A stretch of DNA of 18,379 nt, from contig JAQUUB010000089.1 of assembly GCA_028694115.1 (NCBI GenBank), positions 1 to 18,379 on the forward strand. The letters are read 5' to 3'. Shown here piece after piece: positions 7,368 through 14,952 of the stretch. The position numbers and the translations under genes were made by a program. Positions within the stretch are counted from its first letter, which is position 1; every line of letters begins with the position of its first letter. This DNA comes from Lachnospiraceae bacterium. Its GTDB lineage: Bacteria > Bacillota_A > Clostridia > Lachnospirales > Lachnospiraceae. Below the pieces are notes generated by a model, which made no database searches, was not told the origin of the DNA, and saw only the letters and a program-made list of their open reading frames with translations.

Positions 7368-8208
7368 TACGATACTCCTTTATCTTAAGTAGTAAATCTT
7401 CAGGAACAAACAGATTTCCATGTCCAACGCCAAGATCAGTATGAACCTTTGTGGTTCCGTGAAAATCAGATCCGCCAGTAATTAGTAAATCATATTTTTT
7501 TGCCAGAGCTTTAATTTCTCTTTCTTCGCTATTAGAATAAGTTGTATAAACTGCTTCGATTCCTACGAGTCCCTCTTTCTTTAATTGAGATACCAGAAGC
7601 TCTAAGCGTTCCCGCCCCATTTTATAAAGAGTTGGGTGGGCAAGGATAGGTATACCACCTGCAGACAGAATCAGATGAATAGCTTTCGCAGGAGTCACTT
7701 TCTCGCGAGGAATAAAATAGGGGGAATGATCTCCGATATAACGCTCAAAAGCTTCCGCATAACTTTTGATGTAGCCTTTGTCTTGCATATATTTTGCATA
7801 GTGTCCCCTTGTGATTACAGAATCGGGGAAAAAATTTTGTAATTTTTCGTATGAGATATCCATACCGGTACCCTTGGCTAATGCATCACACATCTTTTCG
7901 TTCCTAAGAATTCTGGAGTTTTTAAATTCTTCAAGCTTTGCAAGAAAATCAGGACTTTCGGTGTTGATATAAAGTCCTAAAATATGAATATCGCGCCCCT
8001 CATACTCTGTTGAGAGCTCAATACCAGGGATTACTTCTATTGGTTTGTAGGCAGCGGCTTTTATCACATCTTTTACACCGTCAACCGTATCATGATCCGT
8101 TAACGCAAAAGCAGACAGCCCTTTTTCAAGGGCGTAGTCTACGAGTTCGCTTGGTGAAAAAGAGCCGTCTGATTTATTTGAGTGTACATGTAAATCAATT
8201 GGTTTCAT
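7351..8208 (-). CDS. PHP-domain phosphoesterase (TrpH/YciV-like)
   Basis: This 285-residue protein carries the polymerase-and-histidinol-phosphatase metal site: IDLHVHSNKSDG (H7, H9, D14), ALTDHDT (D38, H39), GIELSTEYEGRDIHILG, ILAHPTLY and GGSDFHG near the C-terminus. Relatives hydrolyse 3',5'-nucleoside bisphosphates such as pAp, or trim RNA 5' ends (RNase AM type). The start is 12 bases after the ABC-F stop, with an AGGAAG ribosome binding site that overlaps that stop codon. It is the middle gene of an ABC-F, PHP, HAD operon. Adjacency to a ribosome-associated ATPase fits a role in RNA or nucleotide turnover, but this is inference. Confidence 0.9.
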   Translation of the reverse strand: MKPIDLHVHSNKSDGSFSPSELVDYALEKGLSAFALTDHDTVDGVKDVIKAAAYKPIEVIPGIELSTEYEGRDIHILGLYINTESPDFLAKLEEFKNSRILRNEKMCDALAKGTGMDISYEKLQNFFPDSVITRGHYAKYMQDKGYIKSYAEAFERYIGDHSPYFIPREKVTPAKAIHLILSAGGIPILAHPTLYKMGRERLELLVSQLKKEGLVGIEAVYTTYSNSEEREIKALAKKYDLLITGGSDFHGTTKVHTDLGVGHGNLFVPEDLLLKIKEYRNEYND

Positions 8209-8220
8209 ATAGGTTACTTC

Positions 8221-9858
8221 CTAATTCTCATCGTCTTCTGCGGTAGCAGTATAAACGTAACGTTTTCTGGCCATTTCATCACTTTCGAGATATTCGTCAT
8301 AAGTAGTGATTTTATCAATCAAAGCTCCGTTTGGCATAATTTCCATAATGTGATTTGCGGTTGTCTGTACAAACTGGTGATCATGAGAAGAGAACAATAT
8401 AACACCAGAGAATTTAATCAAACCATTATTTAAGGCAGTGATCGATTCCATATCTAAATGGTTCGTAGGTTCGTCAAGAATCAAGATATTTGCTCCGGAA
8501 ATCATCATCTTAGATAACAGGCAACGTACTTTTTCACCACCGGATAAAATCTTTACTTTTTTGACCCCATCTTCACCAGGGAAGAGCATTCTGCCAAGAA
8601 ATCCACGAACATAGGTAACATCCTTAACAGGAGAATAACCTGTCAGCCAGTCGGTGATGGTATAGTCATTGTCAAATTCTGCCGTGCTATCTTTAGGAAA
8701 GTAAGCTTGAGAAGTTGTAATACCCCATTTATAGCTGCCTTCATCAGGCTCCATTTCTCCAGTAATTATTTTAAAAAGAGTAGTTTTTGCAAGCTCATTT
8801 CCACCAACAAAAGCAACTTTATCTTCATGACCAATAATAAAAGAAATATTATCAAGAATTTTCACACCATCAATGGTTTTAGAAATCCCTTCTACAGAGA
8901 GTACTTCATTTCCAATTTCACGGTCTGGTCTGAAATCAATATAGGGATACTTTCTGCTAGATGGTTTCATATCATCTAACTCAATTTTTTCCAGAGCTTT
9001 TTTTCTAGAGGTTGCTTGTTTTGATTTTGAAGCATTTGCACTGAAACGACTAATAAAGTCTTGAAGTTCTTTAATCTTTTCTTCTTTCTTTTTATTAGCT
9101 TCCTTCATTTGCTTAACAAGTAACTGGCTACTTTCATACCAGAAATCATAGTTACCAGCATAGAGCTGAATTTTACCATAATCAATATCCGCAGTATGTG
9201 TACAAACTTTGTTTAAGAAATAACGGTCATGGGACACGACAATAACTGTATTTTCAAAGTTAATTAAGAATTCCTCTAACCATGCAATGGCATCTAAATC
9301 TAAATGGTTGGTAGGTTCGTCAAGAAGTAGAATATCAGGATTTCCGAAAAGTGCTTTTGCTAAAAGTACTTTTACCTTTTCACTACCATTTAAATCTTTC
9401 ATAATTGAATAATGGATTCCTGTATCAATTCCAAGACCATTTAAAAGCATTGCGGCATTTGACTCTGATTCCCATCCATCCATTTCAGCAAATTCGCCTT
9501 CTAATTCACTCGCACGAATACCATCAGCATCTGTAAAGTCTTCTTTTGCGTAGATGGCATCCTTTTCTTTCATTATTTCATACAGTCTTTTATTACCCAT
9601 AATAACGGTATCCATAACTGCAAATTCATCATATTTAAAGTGATCCTGCTCTAAGAAGGAAAGGCGTTGTCCAGGTGTAATCACAATATCACCATTCGTG
9701 GTATCTAACTGTCCAGATAAAATTTTTAGAAAGGTAGATTTACCAGCACCATTTGCTCCAATTAATCCATAGCAGTTACCTTCAGTAAATTTAATATTAA
9801 CGTCTTCAAATAACGCTTTTTTTCCAAGACGTAATGTAACATTATTTGCACTAATCAT
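8221..9858 (-). CDS. ABC-F family ATPase, YbiT-like
   Basis: This is a 545-residue protein with two ATP-binding cassettes and no membrane segments, as in ribosome-associated ABC-F translation factors. Cassette 1 has Walker A GANGAGKST (34-42), Q-loop QDHF, Walker B LLLDEPTNHLD and VVSHDR. A charged linker follows (about 245-300) with the RFSANASKSKQATSR stretch typical of YbiT. Cassette 2 has LSGGEKVR (438-445), LILDEPTNHLD and SSHDH. Cassette 2 Walker A reads GGNELAKTT and the cassette 1 signature reads LNGSE, so one of the two composite ATP sites is non-canonical. The start at 9858 is chosen because GGGAG lies 5 bases upstream. An in-frame ATG at 9870 would add Met-Gly-Val-Lys. An antibiotic resistance role is not indicated. 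It is the first gene of the minus-strand operon. Confidence 0.93.
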   Translation of the reverse strand: MISANNVTLRLGKKALFEDVNIKFTEGNCYGLIGANGAGKSTFLKILSGQLDTTNGDIVITPGQRLSFLEQDHFKYDEFAVMDTVIMGNKRLYEIMKEKDAIYAKEDFTDADGIRASELEGEFAEMDGWESESNAAMLLNGLGIDTGIHYSIMKDLNGSEKVKVLLAKALFGNPDILLLDEPTNHLDLDAIAWLEEFLINFENTVIVVSHDRYFLNKVCTHTADIDYGKIQLYAGNYDFWYESSQLLVKQMKEANKKKEEKIKELQDFISRFSANASKSKQATSRKKALEKIELDDMKPSSRKYPYIDFRPDREIGNEVLSVEGISKTIDGVKILDNISFIIGHEDKVAFVGGNELAKTTLFKIITGEMEPDEGSYKWGITTSQAYFPKDSTAEFDNDYTITDWLTGYSPVKDVTYVRGFLGRMLFPGEDGVKKVKILSGGEKVRCLLSKMMISGANILILDEPTNHLDMESITALNNGLIKFSGVILFSSHDHQFVQTTANHIMEIMPNGALIDKITTYDEYLESDEMARKRYVYTATAEDDEN

Positions 9859-9888
9859 TTTTACTCCCATCTACATGCTTTAGCATGC
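9857..9888 (-). repeat. Hairpin plus Shine-Dalgarno module, copy 2 (ABC-F leader)
   Basis: On the minus strand GCATGC-TAAA-GCATGT forms a 6-bp stem and loop, followed directly by AGATGGGAGTAAAAAT, which contains the ribosome binding site and runs up to the ABC-F start. It matches the module before ppk1 (2039-2070) at 30 of 32 positions. The flanking bases differ, so the similarity is sharply bounded. In this copy the outer pair is G-U and the fifth pair is G-C, the reverse of copy 1. Confidence 0.75.
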
Positions 9889-9958
9889 ACTCAAATCAAT
9901 ATTTGAATTCCTTAATACTTTGTTTATCAGTGTTTACTATATTTATGCATCACTTCGT

Positions 9959-9987
9959 ATTGTACATGGGTGATAGTGAAAAATCAA
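9959..9987 (-). promoter_or_regulatory. Promoter of the ABC-F operon
   Basis: On the minus strand TTGATT (9987-9982) and TACAAT (9964-9959) are separated by exactly 17 bases, a good sigma-A-type match. Transcription would start near 9952 and give a leader of roughly 95 bases that holds the hairpin module. It diverges from the plus-strand promoter at 10037-10065, so the roughly 250-base gap between genes carries two outward promoters. Nothing else recognisable is seen in it. Confidence 0.6.
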
Positions 9988-10036
9988 GTAGAAAACCACA
10001 TTAGAAACAAATAGCCATTTGGAAATAAATTAAATG

Positions 10037-10065
10037 TTGTGACATAGACTTAAAATGGATATAAT
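10037..10065 (+). promoter_or_regulatory. Promoter of the oxidoreductase/ATP-grasp gene cluster
   Basis: TTGTGA (10037-10042) and a perfect TATAAT (10060-10065) are 17 bases apart, a strong sigma-A-type match. The predicted start is near 10072, about 40 bases before the ATG at 10113. All following genes to 14952 lie on this strand with gaps of at most 53 bases, so this could be the single promoter for the cluster. No operator or riboswitch-like structure was recognised. Confidence 0.65.
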
Positions 10066-10112
10066 ATTTAGAGAAAATACTTGTCATTATTTTTCGTGGG
10101 AAGGAGAACGGT

Positions 10113-10514
10113 ATGAATAAAAAAAATCTTGAATTAGAACCAGTTTATAAAGAAACACTTAGTAAAAATTGCACCCTTGTGATTTTTAAAGATGATTGGC
10201 AGCTAGAATACAAGGCAGATACATTTGAGGAAGATAAAGATTTAAAGTATAAAGTATCTTCCGAAAAGGTGGATAGTTTTCTTTTTGATTTGAAAAGAAA
10301 TCTTCGTTTATTTTTCGATGTGATGGAGAGTGAAGCCAAGACACCACCAGATATTGAATGCTTAAGAGATATGATTTTAAGGTTTAAAACAGATCAACCA
10401 GGGGTTTATCTGACAGAGACTTTTTGTATCATGACATGCCAGGAAGATTATGATGAGATTGAAGCTTATATAGAGAGAGCAAAGCTTATATGGAACAGCC
10501 GGCAGAATCTTTAA
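10113..10514 (+). CDS. Hypothetical protein, 133 aa, first gene of the cluster
   Basis: I do not recognise this family. The protein is soluble, with no signal peptide or membrane segment. It is highly charged and appears to mix strands at the N-terminus (CTLVIFKDDWQLEYKAD) with a long helix (VDSFLFDLKRNLRLFFDVM) and a C-terminal helix (DYDEIEAYIERAKLIWNS). Two cysteines occur in FCIMTCQ (a CxxxC spacing). A strong AAGGAGA ribosome binding site lies 5 bases before the ATG and the gene sits right behind a consensus promoter, so it is very probably expressed. It precedes the FAD oxidoreductase by 36 bases. It could be an accessory or regulatory partner of the cluster, which is inference from position only. 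Confidence 0.65.
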   Translation: MNKKNLELEPVYKETLSKNCTLVIFKDDWQLEYKADTFEEDKDLKYKVSSEKVDSFLFDLKRNLRLFFDVMESEAKTPPDIECLRDMILRFKTDQPGVYLTETFCIMTCQEDYDEIEAYIERAKLIWNSRQNL

Positions 10515-10550
10515 AAATGCAGAGGAAAAAATGACTTCGGAGGAAAAACA

Positions 10551-11810
10551 ATGAGAGTAATCGTAGTAGGAGGCGGCTGGGCTGGTTGTGGAGCTGCTTA
10601 TGAAGCAAGAAAAAAGGGAGCAGAGGTAATTTTATTAGAGCGTACAGATATGCTTCTTGGAACAGGTCTGGTTGGCGGTATTATGAGGAATAATGGTCGA
10701 TATACGGCAACAGAAGAAATGATAGCAATGGGGGGAGGAGATATCTTCCAATTGATTGATAAGAACTGTCGTCACAAAAATATTGATTTTCCAGGTCATA
10801 AGCATGCAAGTCTTTATGATATTGGAAAAACGCCAGGTGCTGTTAAACGCTTCTTATTAGATATGGGAATACAGATCGTTTTTCAAACAAGAATTTCAGA
10901 AGTCAAGATGGATAAAAATGTAATCATTTCCATAAAATCTGACAAAGGTGTCATATATGAAGGAGATGCATATATTGATACTACAGGAACTGCTGGGCCA
11001 ATGAGCAATTGCGGAAAGTACGGAAATGGGTGTGCAATGTGTATCCTAAGATGCCCTAGTTTTGGAGGGCGTGTTAGCTTAACGGGTCTTTGTGGGATAC
11101 AGGAAATACAGGGGAAAAAGAGTGATGGTTCCATAGGTGCAATGAGTGGATCTTGTAAATTATATAAAGAATCCTTATCCCAGGATATTGTTAATGAATT
11201 GAATGAAAAGGGTGTTGCAATAATCCCACTTCCAGAGGAATTGATTGAGGATCATTTATCAATGAAGGCATGTCAACAGTATGCACTAAAGGAATTTGCG
11301 GAGAATGTTATTTTACTTGATACTGGTCATGCAAAATTAATGACCCCGTTCTATTCACTAGAGAAACTACAGAGAATACCAGGATTTGAAAATGCAAGAT
11401 ATGAAGATCCTTATGCTGGTGGAGAAGGAAATTCTATGAGATATTTTGCAATGGCTCCTAGAAATAATGCGCTGCATGTAGATGGAATAGAAAATCTATT
11501 TTGTGCAGGAGAAAAAGCTGGACTTTTGGTTGGTCATACAGAGGCTATTATTACGGGTGTACTAGCTGGAGCAAATAGTATTGCAAAATGCAAGGGAGAA
11601 AAGGAGTTTGAACTTCCTCGAACAACCATAATAGGCGAAGCAATTGCTTATGTAAAAGACAGTATGGCGACAGAAGAAGGCCTTTGTAAAAAGTATACTT
11701 TTTCTGGTTCTGTCCTATTTAACCATTTAAAAGAACTGGATTTGTATGAAACAGATATCAATACAATTACATCGAAAATTGAAAAATTAGGGCTCAGGGA
11801 TATTTTTTAA
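10551..11810 (+). CDS. FAD-dependent oxidoreductase with cysteine cluster (TrmFO/GidA-like fold)
   Basis: This 419-residue flavoprotein has an N-terminal Rossmann motif VIVVGGGWAGCGAA (GxGxxG at 7-12) with the ribose-binding glutamate E30. A C-terminal FAD motif reads GIENLFCAGEKAGLLVGHTEAIITGVLAGANSIA (about 312-345), much like MnmG/TrmFO and the FAD_oxidored group. In the middle C154, C161, C164 and C168 form C-x6-C-x2-C-x3-C-P, a spacing that suggests an iron-sulfur cluster or redox disulfides; C181 is close by. A CGGAGG ribosome binding site precedes the ATG. The gene follows the 133-aa protein by 36 bases and precedes a permease by 24 bases. The substrate is unknown. A tRNA-modifying role is unlikely because the family's tRNA-binding domains are absent. 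Confidence 0.8.
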   Translation: MRVIVVGGGWAGCGAAYEARKKGAEVILLERTDMLLGTGLVGGIMRNNGRYTATEEMIAMGGGDIFQLIDKNCRHKNIDFPGHKHASLYDIGKTPGAVKRFLLDMGIQIVFQTRISEVKMDKNVIISIKSDKGVIYEGDAYIDTTGTAGPMSNCGKYGNGCAMCILRCPSFGGRVSLTGLCGIQEIQGKKSDGSIGAMSGSCKLYKESLSQDIVNELNEKGVAIIPLPEELIEDHLSMKACQQYALKEFAENVILLDTGHAKLMTPFYSLEKLQRIPGFENARYEDPYAGGEGNSMRYFAMAPRNNALHVDGIENLFCAGEKAGLLVGHTEAIITGVLAGANSIAKCKGEKEFELPRTTIIGEAIAYVKDSMATEEGLCKKYTFSGSVLFNHLKELDLYETDINTITSKIEKLGLRDIF

Positions 11811-11834
11811 AAAAAGTCTGTGGAGGGAACATGT

Positions 11835-13208
11835 ATGGTAACATTGTCAGCCATTCATTATGTGTATATCATAATGACTATTTTGATACTTGCAGCATTA
11901 CTTTGTAAAAAAGAGATTGTAATACCCTGCATTATAGGAGTGCTGTTAATTGGTTTTACTTATTCGGGAAGTATATTAAAATCTATTCAGATATTGAATA
12001 ATGCACTCGTTGCTTCGTGCATTGAATTACTAGGGATCATTATTGTAATTGCATTAGTTGTTGCAATGTCAAAATCCATGATGGCGGTTGGCGCAGATGA
12101 AATGATGATACGACCAATTAGAAAGGTGATCAAGACAAAGAACAAAGCCTTTTTTGGCATAGGATTTGCAATGCTAATTGTATCTTGGTTAATCTGGCCA
12201 TCACCTGCAGTTGCTTTAATCGGTGCATTGTTACTGCCCGTTGCGGGAGAGGTTGGTTTACCTGCAATCTGGGCAGCAGTAGCTATGAATATTTTTGGTC
12301 ATGGAGCCGCACTGTCATCTGATTTCTTTATTCAGGGGGCACCCGCAATTTCATCAAAGGCAGCAGGACTTGACGTTACTGAGGTCATGAAAGCGTCAAT
12401 TCCCCTTTGGTCAGTTATGTGTGTTGTAACAATTGGTGTTGCTACCTATATGATGATTCAAGACACGAAAAAAAATCCTTATCAAAAACAAAAAAATGCG
12501 AATGGTTCTTTTGTGTCAAAGGAAGTTAAAAAACCAAAATTATCACGTTTTGTAGCAATTCTAATTCCAATTGCTTTTTTAACAGATATGGTACTTATGG
12601 TGAAATTTGAAATTGCCGGTGGAGATGCAACAGCCTTAGTAGCAGGTACCGCACTAATTATCATGTGTCTGATTACGATTTTAGATGTTGGCGTTTCCGA
12701 TGCACTAGAGAAGAGTACTGATTACATAAAGGAAGGATTTATTTTCGCAATCCGTATTTTTGCTCCAGTTATTGTGATTGCTGCTTTTTTCTTTATGGGA
12801 AGCGAAGGATTTGCACAAAATGTTTTAGGCGAAAATGCAACCGGATTATTAAACGATATCGGATTATTTATAACAGAAAGAATACCGGTTTCAAAAGTGT
12901 CAATCGCACTTGTGGAAACAAGTATTGGAATTATCACAGGTTTAGATGGATCTGGATTTTCGGGATTGCCACTTGTTGGATCCATTGCACAGACCTTTTC
13001 AGCATCTGGCAATATAAATACAGCATATCTTACAGCACTTGGACAGATTTCAACCATCTGGGTAGGTGGCGGAACCATTATCCCATGGGGAGTCATTCCA
13101 GTAGCTGCTATCTGCGGAATAAAGCCGGCTGACCTTGCAAGAAAGAACTTAATCCCAGTTATCTGTGGTTTGGTAGCAACAACAATTGCCGCTATATTTT
13201 TAATCTAG
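11835..13208 (+). CDS. Ion-transporter-superfamily permease
   Basis: This 457-residue membrane protein has about 11 to 13 hydrophobic segments and a hydrophilic loop (about 208-235, rich in Lys and Asn) dividing two halves. Each half has a re-entrant-like Gly/Ser/Pro-rich stretch: WPSPAVALIGALLLP with GHGAALSSDFFIQGAP in the first, and GLDGSGFSGLPLVG with WVGGGTIIPWG in the second. This pattern is typical of the ion transporter (IT) superfamily, which includes dicarboxylate, citrate, gluconate and Na+/H+ carriers. I cannot place it in one family. The ATG at 11835 is preferred to a GTG at 11820 because GGAGGG at 11822-11827 lies 7 bases upstream. It sits between the flavoenzyme and two ATP-grasp genes, so it probably moves their substrate or product. 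Confidence 0.8.
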   Translation: MVTLSAIHYVYIIMTILILAALLCKKEIVIPCIIGVLLIGFTYSGSILKSIQILNNALVASCIELLGIIIVIALVVAMSKSMMAVGADEMMIRPIRKVIKTKNKAFFGIGFAMLIVSWLIWPSPAVALIGALLLPVAGEVGLPAIWAAVAMNIFGHGAALSSDFFIQGAPAISSKAAGLDVTEVMKASIPLWSVMCVVTIGVATYMMIQDTKKNPYQKQKNANGSFVSKEVKKPKLSRFVAILIPIAFLTDMVLMVKFEIAGGDATALVAGTALIIMCLITILDVGVSDALEKSTDYIKEGFIFAIRIFAPVIVIAAFFFMGSEGFAQNVLGENATGLLNDIGLFITERIPVSKVSIALVETSIGIITGLDGSGFSGLPLVGSIAQTFSASGNINTAYLTALGQISTIWVGGGTIIPWGVIPVAAICGIKPADLARKNLIPVICGLVATTIAAIFLI

Positions 13209-13260
13209 ACCATTTCGTGTTTGAAAGGACCTAACATAGGAGAAGAGTGAGGAAACAGTA

Positions 13261-14130
13261 GTGAAAGGTATTTTGGTCATAAATGAATTCCTGCATAGCA
13301 GTAAATTTACGGAAATCTATGAGTGGCTTTTAGTAGCTGCAAAAAAGCAGGAAAATACGTTAAAGGTGTATACCAACGCTGAATTAATCTGTTTTCTTAC
13401 AAAGCCTTTATTGGTTAAGGAACTCACAGAAAATGTAGACTTTGTGTTGTTCTGGGATAAGGATATTATGCTGGCAAAGACATTAGAGAGGATGGGATTG
13501 CGGGTGTTAAATTCATCCGATGCAATCCTTTCCTGTGATAATAAGGCAGAAACATTTTACAGACTTTGTAATACTGGGATTCGTATGCCAAAGACAATTA
13601 TGGGTCCAATGACCTATGAAAATATTGGTTATACGAATATGGAGTTTTTAAAGATCATAGAAGAAGAGCTACCATATCCATTTGTAGTCAAAGAATGTTT
13701 TGGGTCGTTTGGAGCACAAGTTTATCTGGTTTCTGAGCGCAGACAAGCAGAAGCAATCCTAAATGCATGCAAAGGAAAGCCAGTAATTTTTCAAGAATTT
13801 ATCAAGTGCAGTAGTGGTCGTGATATTCGAATCAATATGGTTGGAAATGCACCAGTGGCATCCATGATGAGAATACATGATACTGATTTTAGGGCGAATA
13901 TTACAAACGGTGGGAGAATGAAGTGTTATACTCCTAACGAGGCTCAGATTCAAATGGCACAAAAAGTAATGGAAGTATTAAAATTAGACTTTGGAGGAGT
14001 GGACATCCTGTTTGGTGAAAGGGACGAGCCTATTCTATGCGAAGTGAATTCAAATGCTCATTTTAAAAATATCTATGATTGTACTGGGATAAATGTGGCG
14101 GATGCGATTATGAATTATATTAATAGATGA
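13261..14130 (+). CDS. RimK-like ATP-grasp ligase 1
   Basis: This 289-residue ATP-grasp protein would join a carboxylate to an amine through an acyl phosphate. Motifs in order are the ATP-binding lysine in PFVVKECFGSFGAQVYLV (K144, glycine loop 148-151), FQEFIKCSSGRDIRI (E179, R187, D188), an R-x-N segment DFRANITNGG, and the metal site GGVDILF (D248) with CEVNSNAHFKN (E261, N263). These match RimK, LysX and related amino-acid ligases. The N-terminal ~90 residues are a diverged pre-ATP-grasp domain. The GTG start at 13261 has a GAGG ribosome binding site. It lies 52 bases after the permease and 12 bases before a second, different ATP-grasp gene. The substrate is unknown. Confidence 0.87.
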   Translation: MKGILVINEFLHSSKFTEIYEWLLVAAKKQENTLKVYTNAELICFLTKPLLVKELTENVDFVLFWDKDIMLAKTLERMGLRVLNSSDAILSCDNKAETFYRLCNTGIRMPKTIMGPMTYENIGYTNMEFLKIIEEELPYPFVVKECFGSFGAQVYLVSERRQAEAILNACKGKPVIFQEFIKCSSGRDIRINMVGNAPVASMMRIHDTDFRANITNGGRMKCYTPNEAQIQMAQKVMEVLKLDFGGVDILFGERDEPILCEVNSNAHFKNIYDCTGINVADAIMNYINR

Positions 14131-14142
14131 TGAGGAAGTATC

Positions 14143-14952
14143 ATGGGGCGAACAGGATATCTGCTTTATGAAAGAAATGTGGCAGAATTTAGAAAAGAAT
14201 ATATTGATTTATACAGAAATCATTTTAGAAATCTTGGAATTAAAATAGAGCTTGTTTTGCTGGATGAATATCAGGAAGCCTTAAAAAGGGAGATTCCTGA
14301 TTTTGTTATTGTCAGGGCAATTGCGCCAAGTGTTAGCGAAGAATTGGAGAAAAGGGGAATTCTTGTCTTTAATTCAGCAAGTATATCAAAAATTTGTAAT
14401 GATAAAGCAAAAACGTATCAATATATTCGGGAACATACATTACTTCCGTTTATGCAGGTTTATGAGGATTTATCAAAGGTAGAGCAGCTGCCATTCCCAC
14501 TGATTATAAAATCAAAGGCTGGACATGGTGGAACAGAAGTATATTATGTAAACTCAGAAGAACAGTTTAGAGCCTGTATGGATGGAAAGGATAAAAGGGA
14601 ATGGATCGGGCAGGAGCCTTCTTCAGACATGGGTAAAGATGTCCGTGTTTTCGTAGTGGGGAATCGTATGATTACTGCGATGTTAAGGGTATCAACAAAG
14701 GACTTTCGTAGTAATTATTGTCTGGGTGGAAAGGTGTATCCGTATTCATTATCAAGGGAAGAACAAAAAATGATAGAAGAATTAATTGATCAGTTTGAAT
14801 TTGGAATGGTTGGTATTGATTTTATCTTTCATAATGGGAAAATGGTCTTTAATGAAATCGAAGATGTGGTGGGAGCAAGAATGCTTTATCAGCATACAGA
14901 TATTGATATTGTAAAAGAATATGCGAACTTTATTGCAGAAAGAATTGAATAA
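14143..14952 (+). CDS. RimK-like ATP-grasp ligase 2
   Basis: This 269-residue ATP-grasp protein is clearly different from its neighbour. It shows PLIIKSKAGHGGTEVYYV (K123, glycine loop 127-130), GQEPSSDMGKDVRVF (E158, K165, D166, R168), DFRSNYCLGGKV, and GMVGIDFIF (D226). The C-terminal metal motif reads NEIEDVVGARMLY, so the usual E-V-N triad is E238-I-E240. The carboxylate replacing Asn could still bind magnesium but marks a separate subfamily. The ATG follows the first ligase by 12 bases, with an AGGAAG ribosome binding site overlapping the region of that stop, so the two are probably made together. They could act in succession on one product or as a heteromer. It is the last gene of the cluster; 91 bases separate it from thyA. 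Confidence 0.85.
   Translation: MGRTGYLLYERNVAEFRKEYIDLYRNHFRNLGIKIELVLLDEYQEALKREIPDFVIVRAIAPSVSEELEKRGILVFNSASISKICNDKAKTYQYIREHTLLPFMQVYEDLSKVEQLPFPLIIKSKAGHGGTEVYYVNSEEQFRACMDGKDKREWIGQEPSSDMGKDVRVFVVGNRMITAMLRVSTKDFRSNYCLGGKVYPYSLSREEQKMIEELIDQFEFGMVGIDFIFHNGKMVFNEIEDVVGARMLYQHTDIDIVKEYANFIAERIE

Noticed and set aside
8221..9858. ABC-F protein as an antibiotic resistance factor
   Set aside because: Motifs and linker resemble YbiT-type housekeeping ABC-F proteins rather than Vga, Lsa, Msr or OptrA types, and there is no leader-peptide attenuator or resistance context.
10551..11810. Flavoprotein as TrmFO or MnmG tRNA-modifying enzyme
   Set aside because: The FAD motifs are similar, but the protein is shorter than MnmG, lacks its C-terminal tRNA-binding region, and has an internal cysteine cluster. 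Its neighbours do not suggest tRNA modification.
12722..13096. A 124-codon open frame on the minus strand inside the permease gene
   Set aside because: It is wholly antisense to a well-supported membrane protein, is proline- and cysteine-scattered without domain features, and has no ribosome binding site. It is a shadow of the coding strand.
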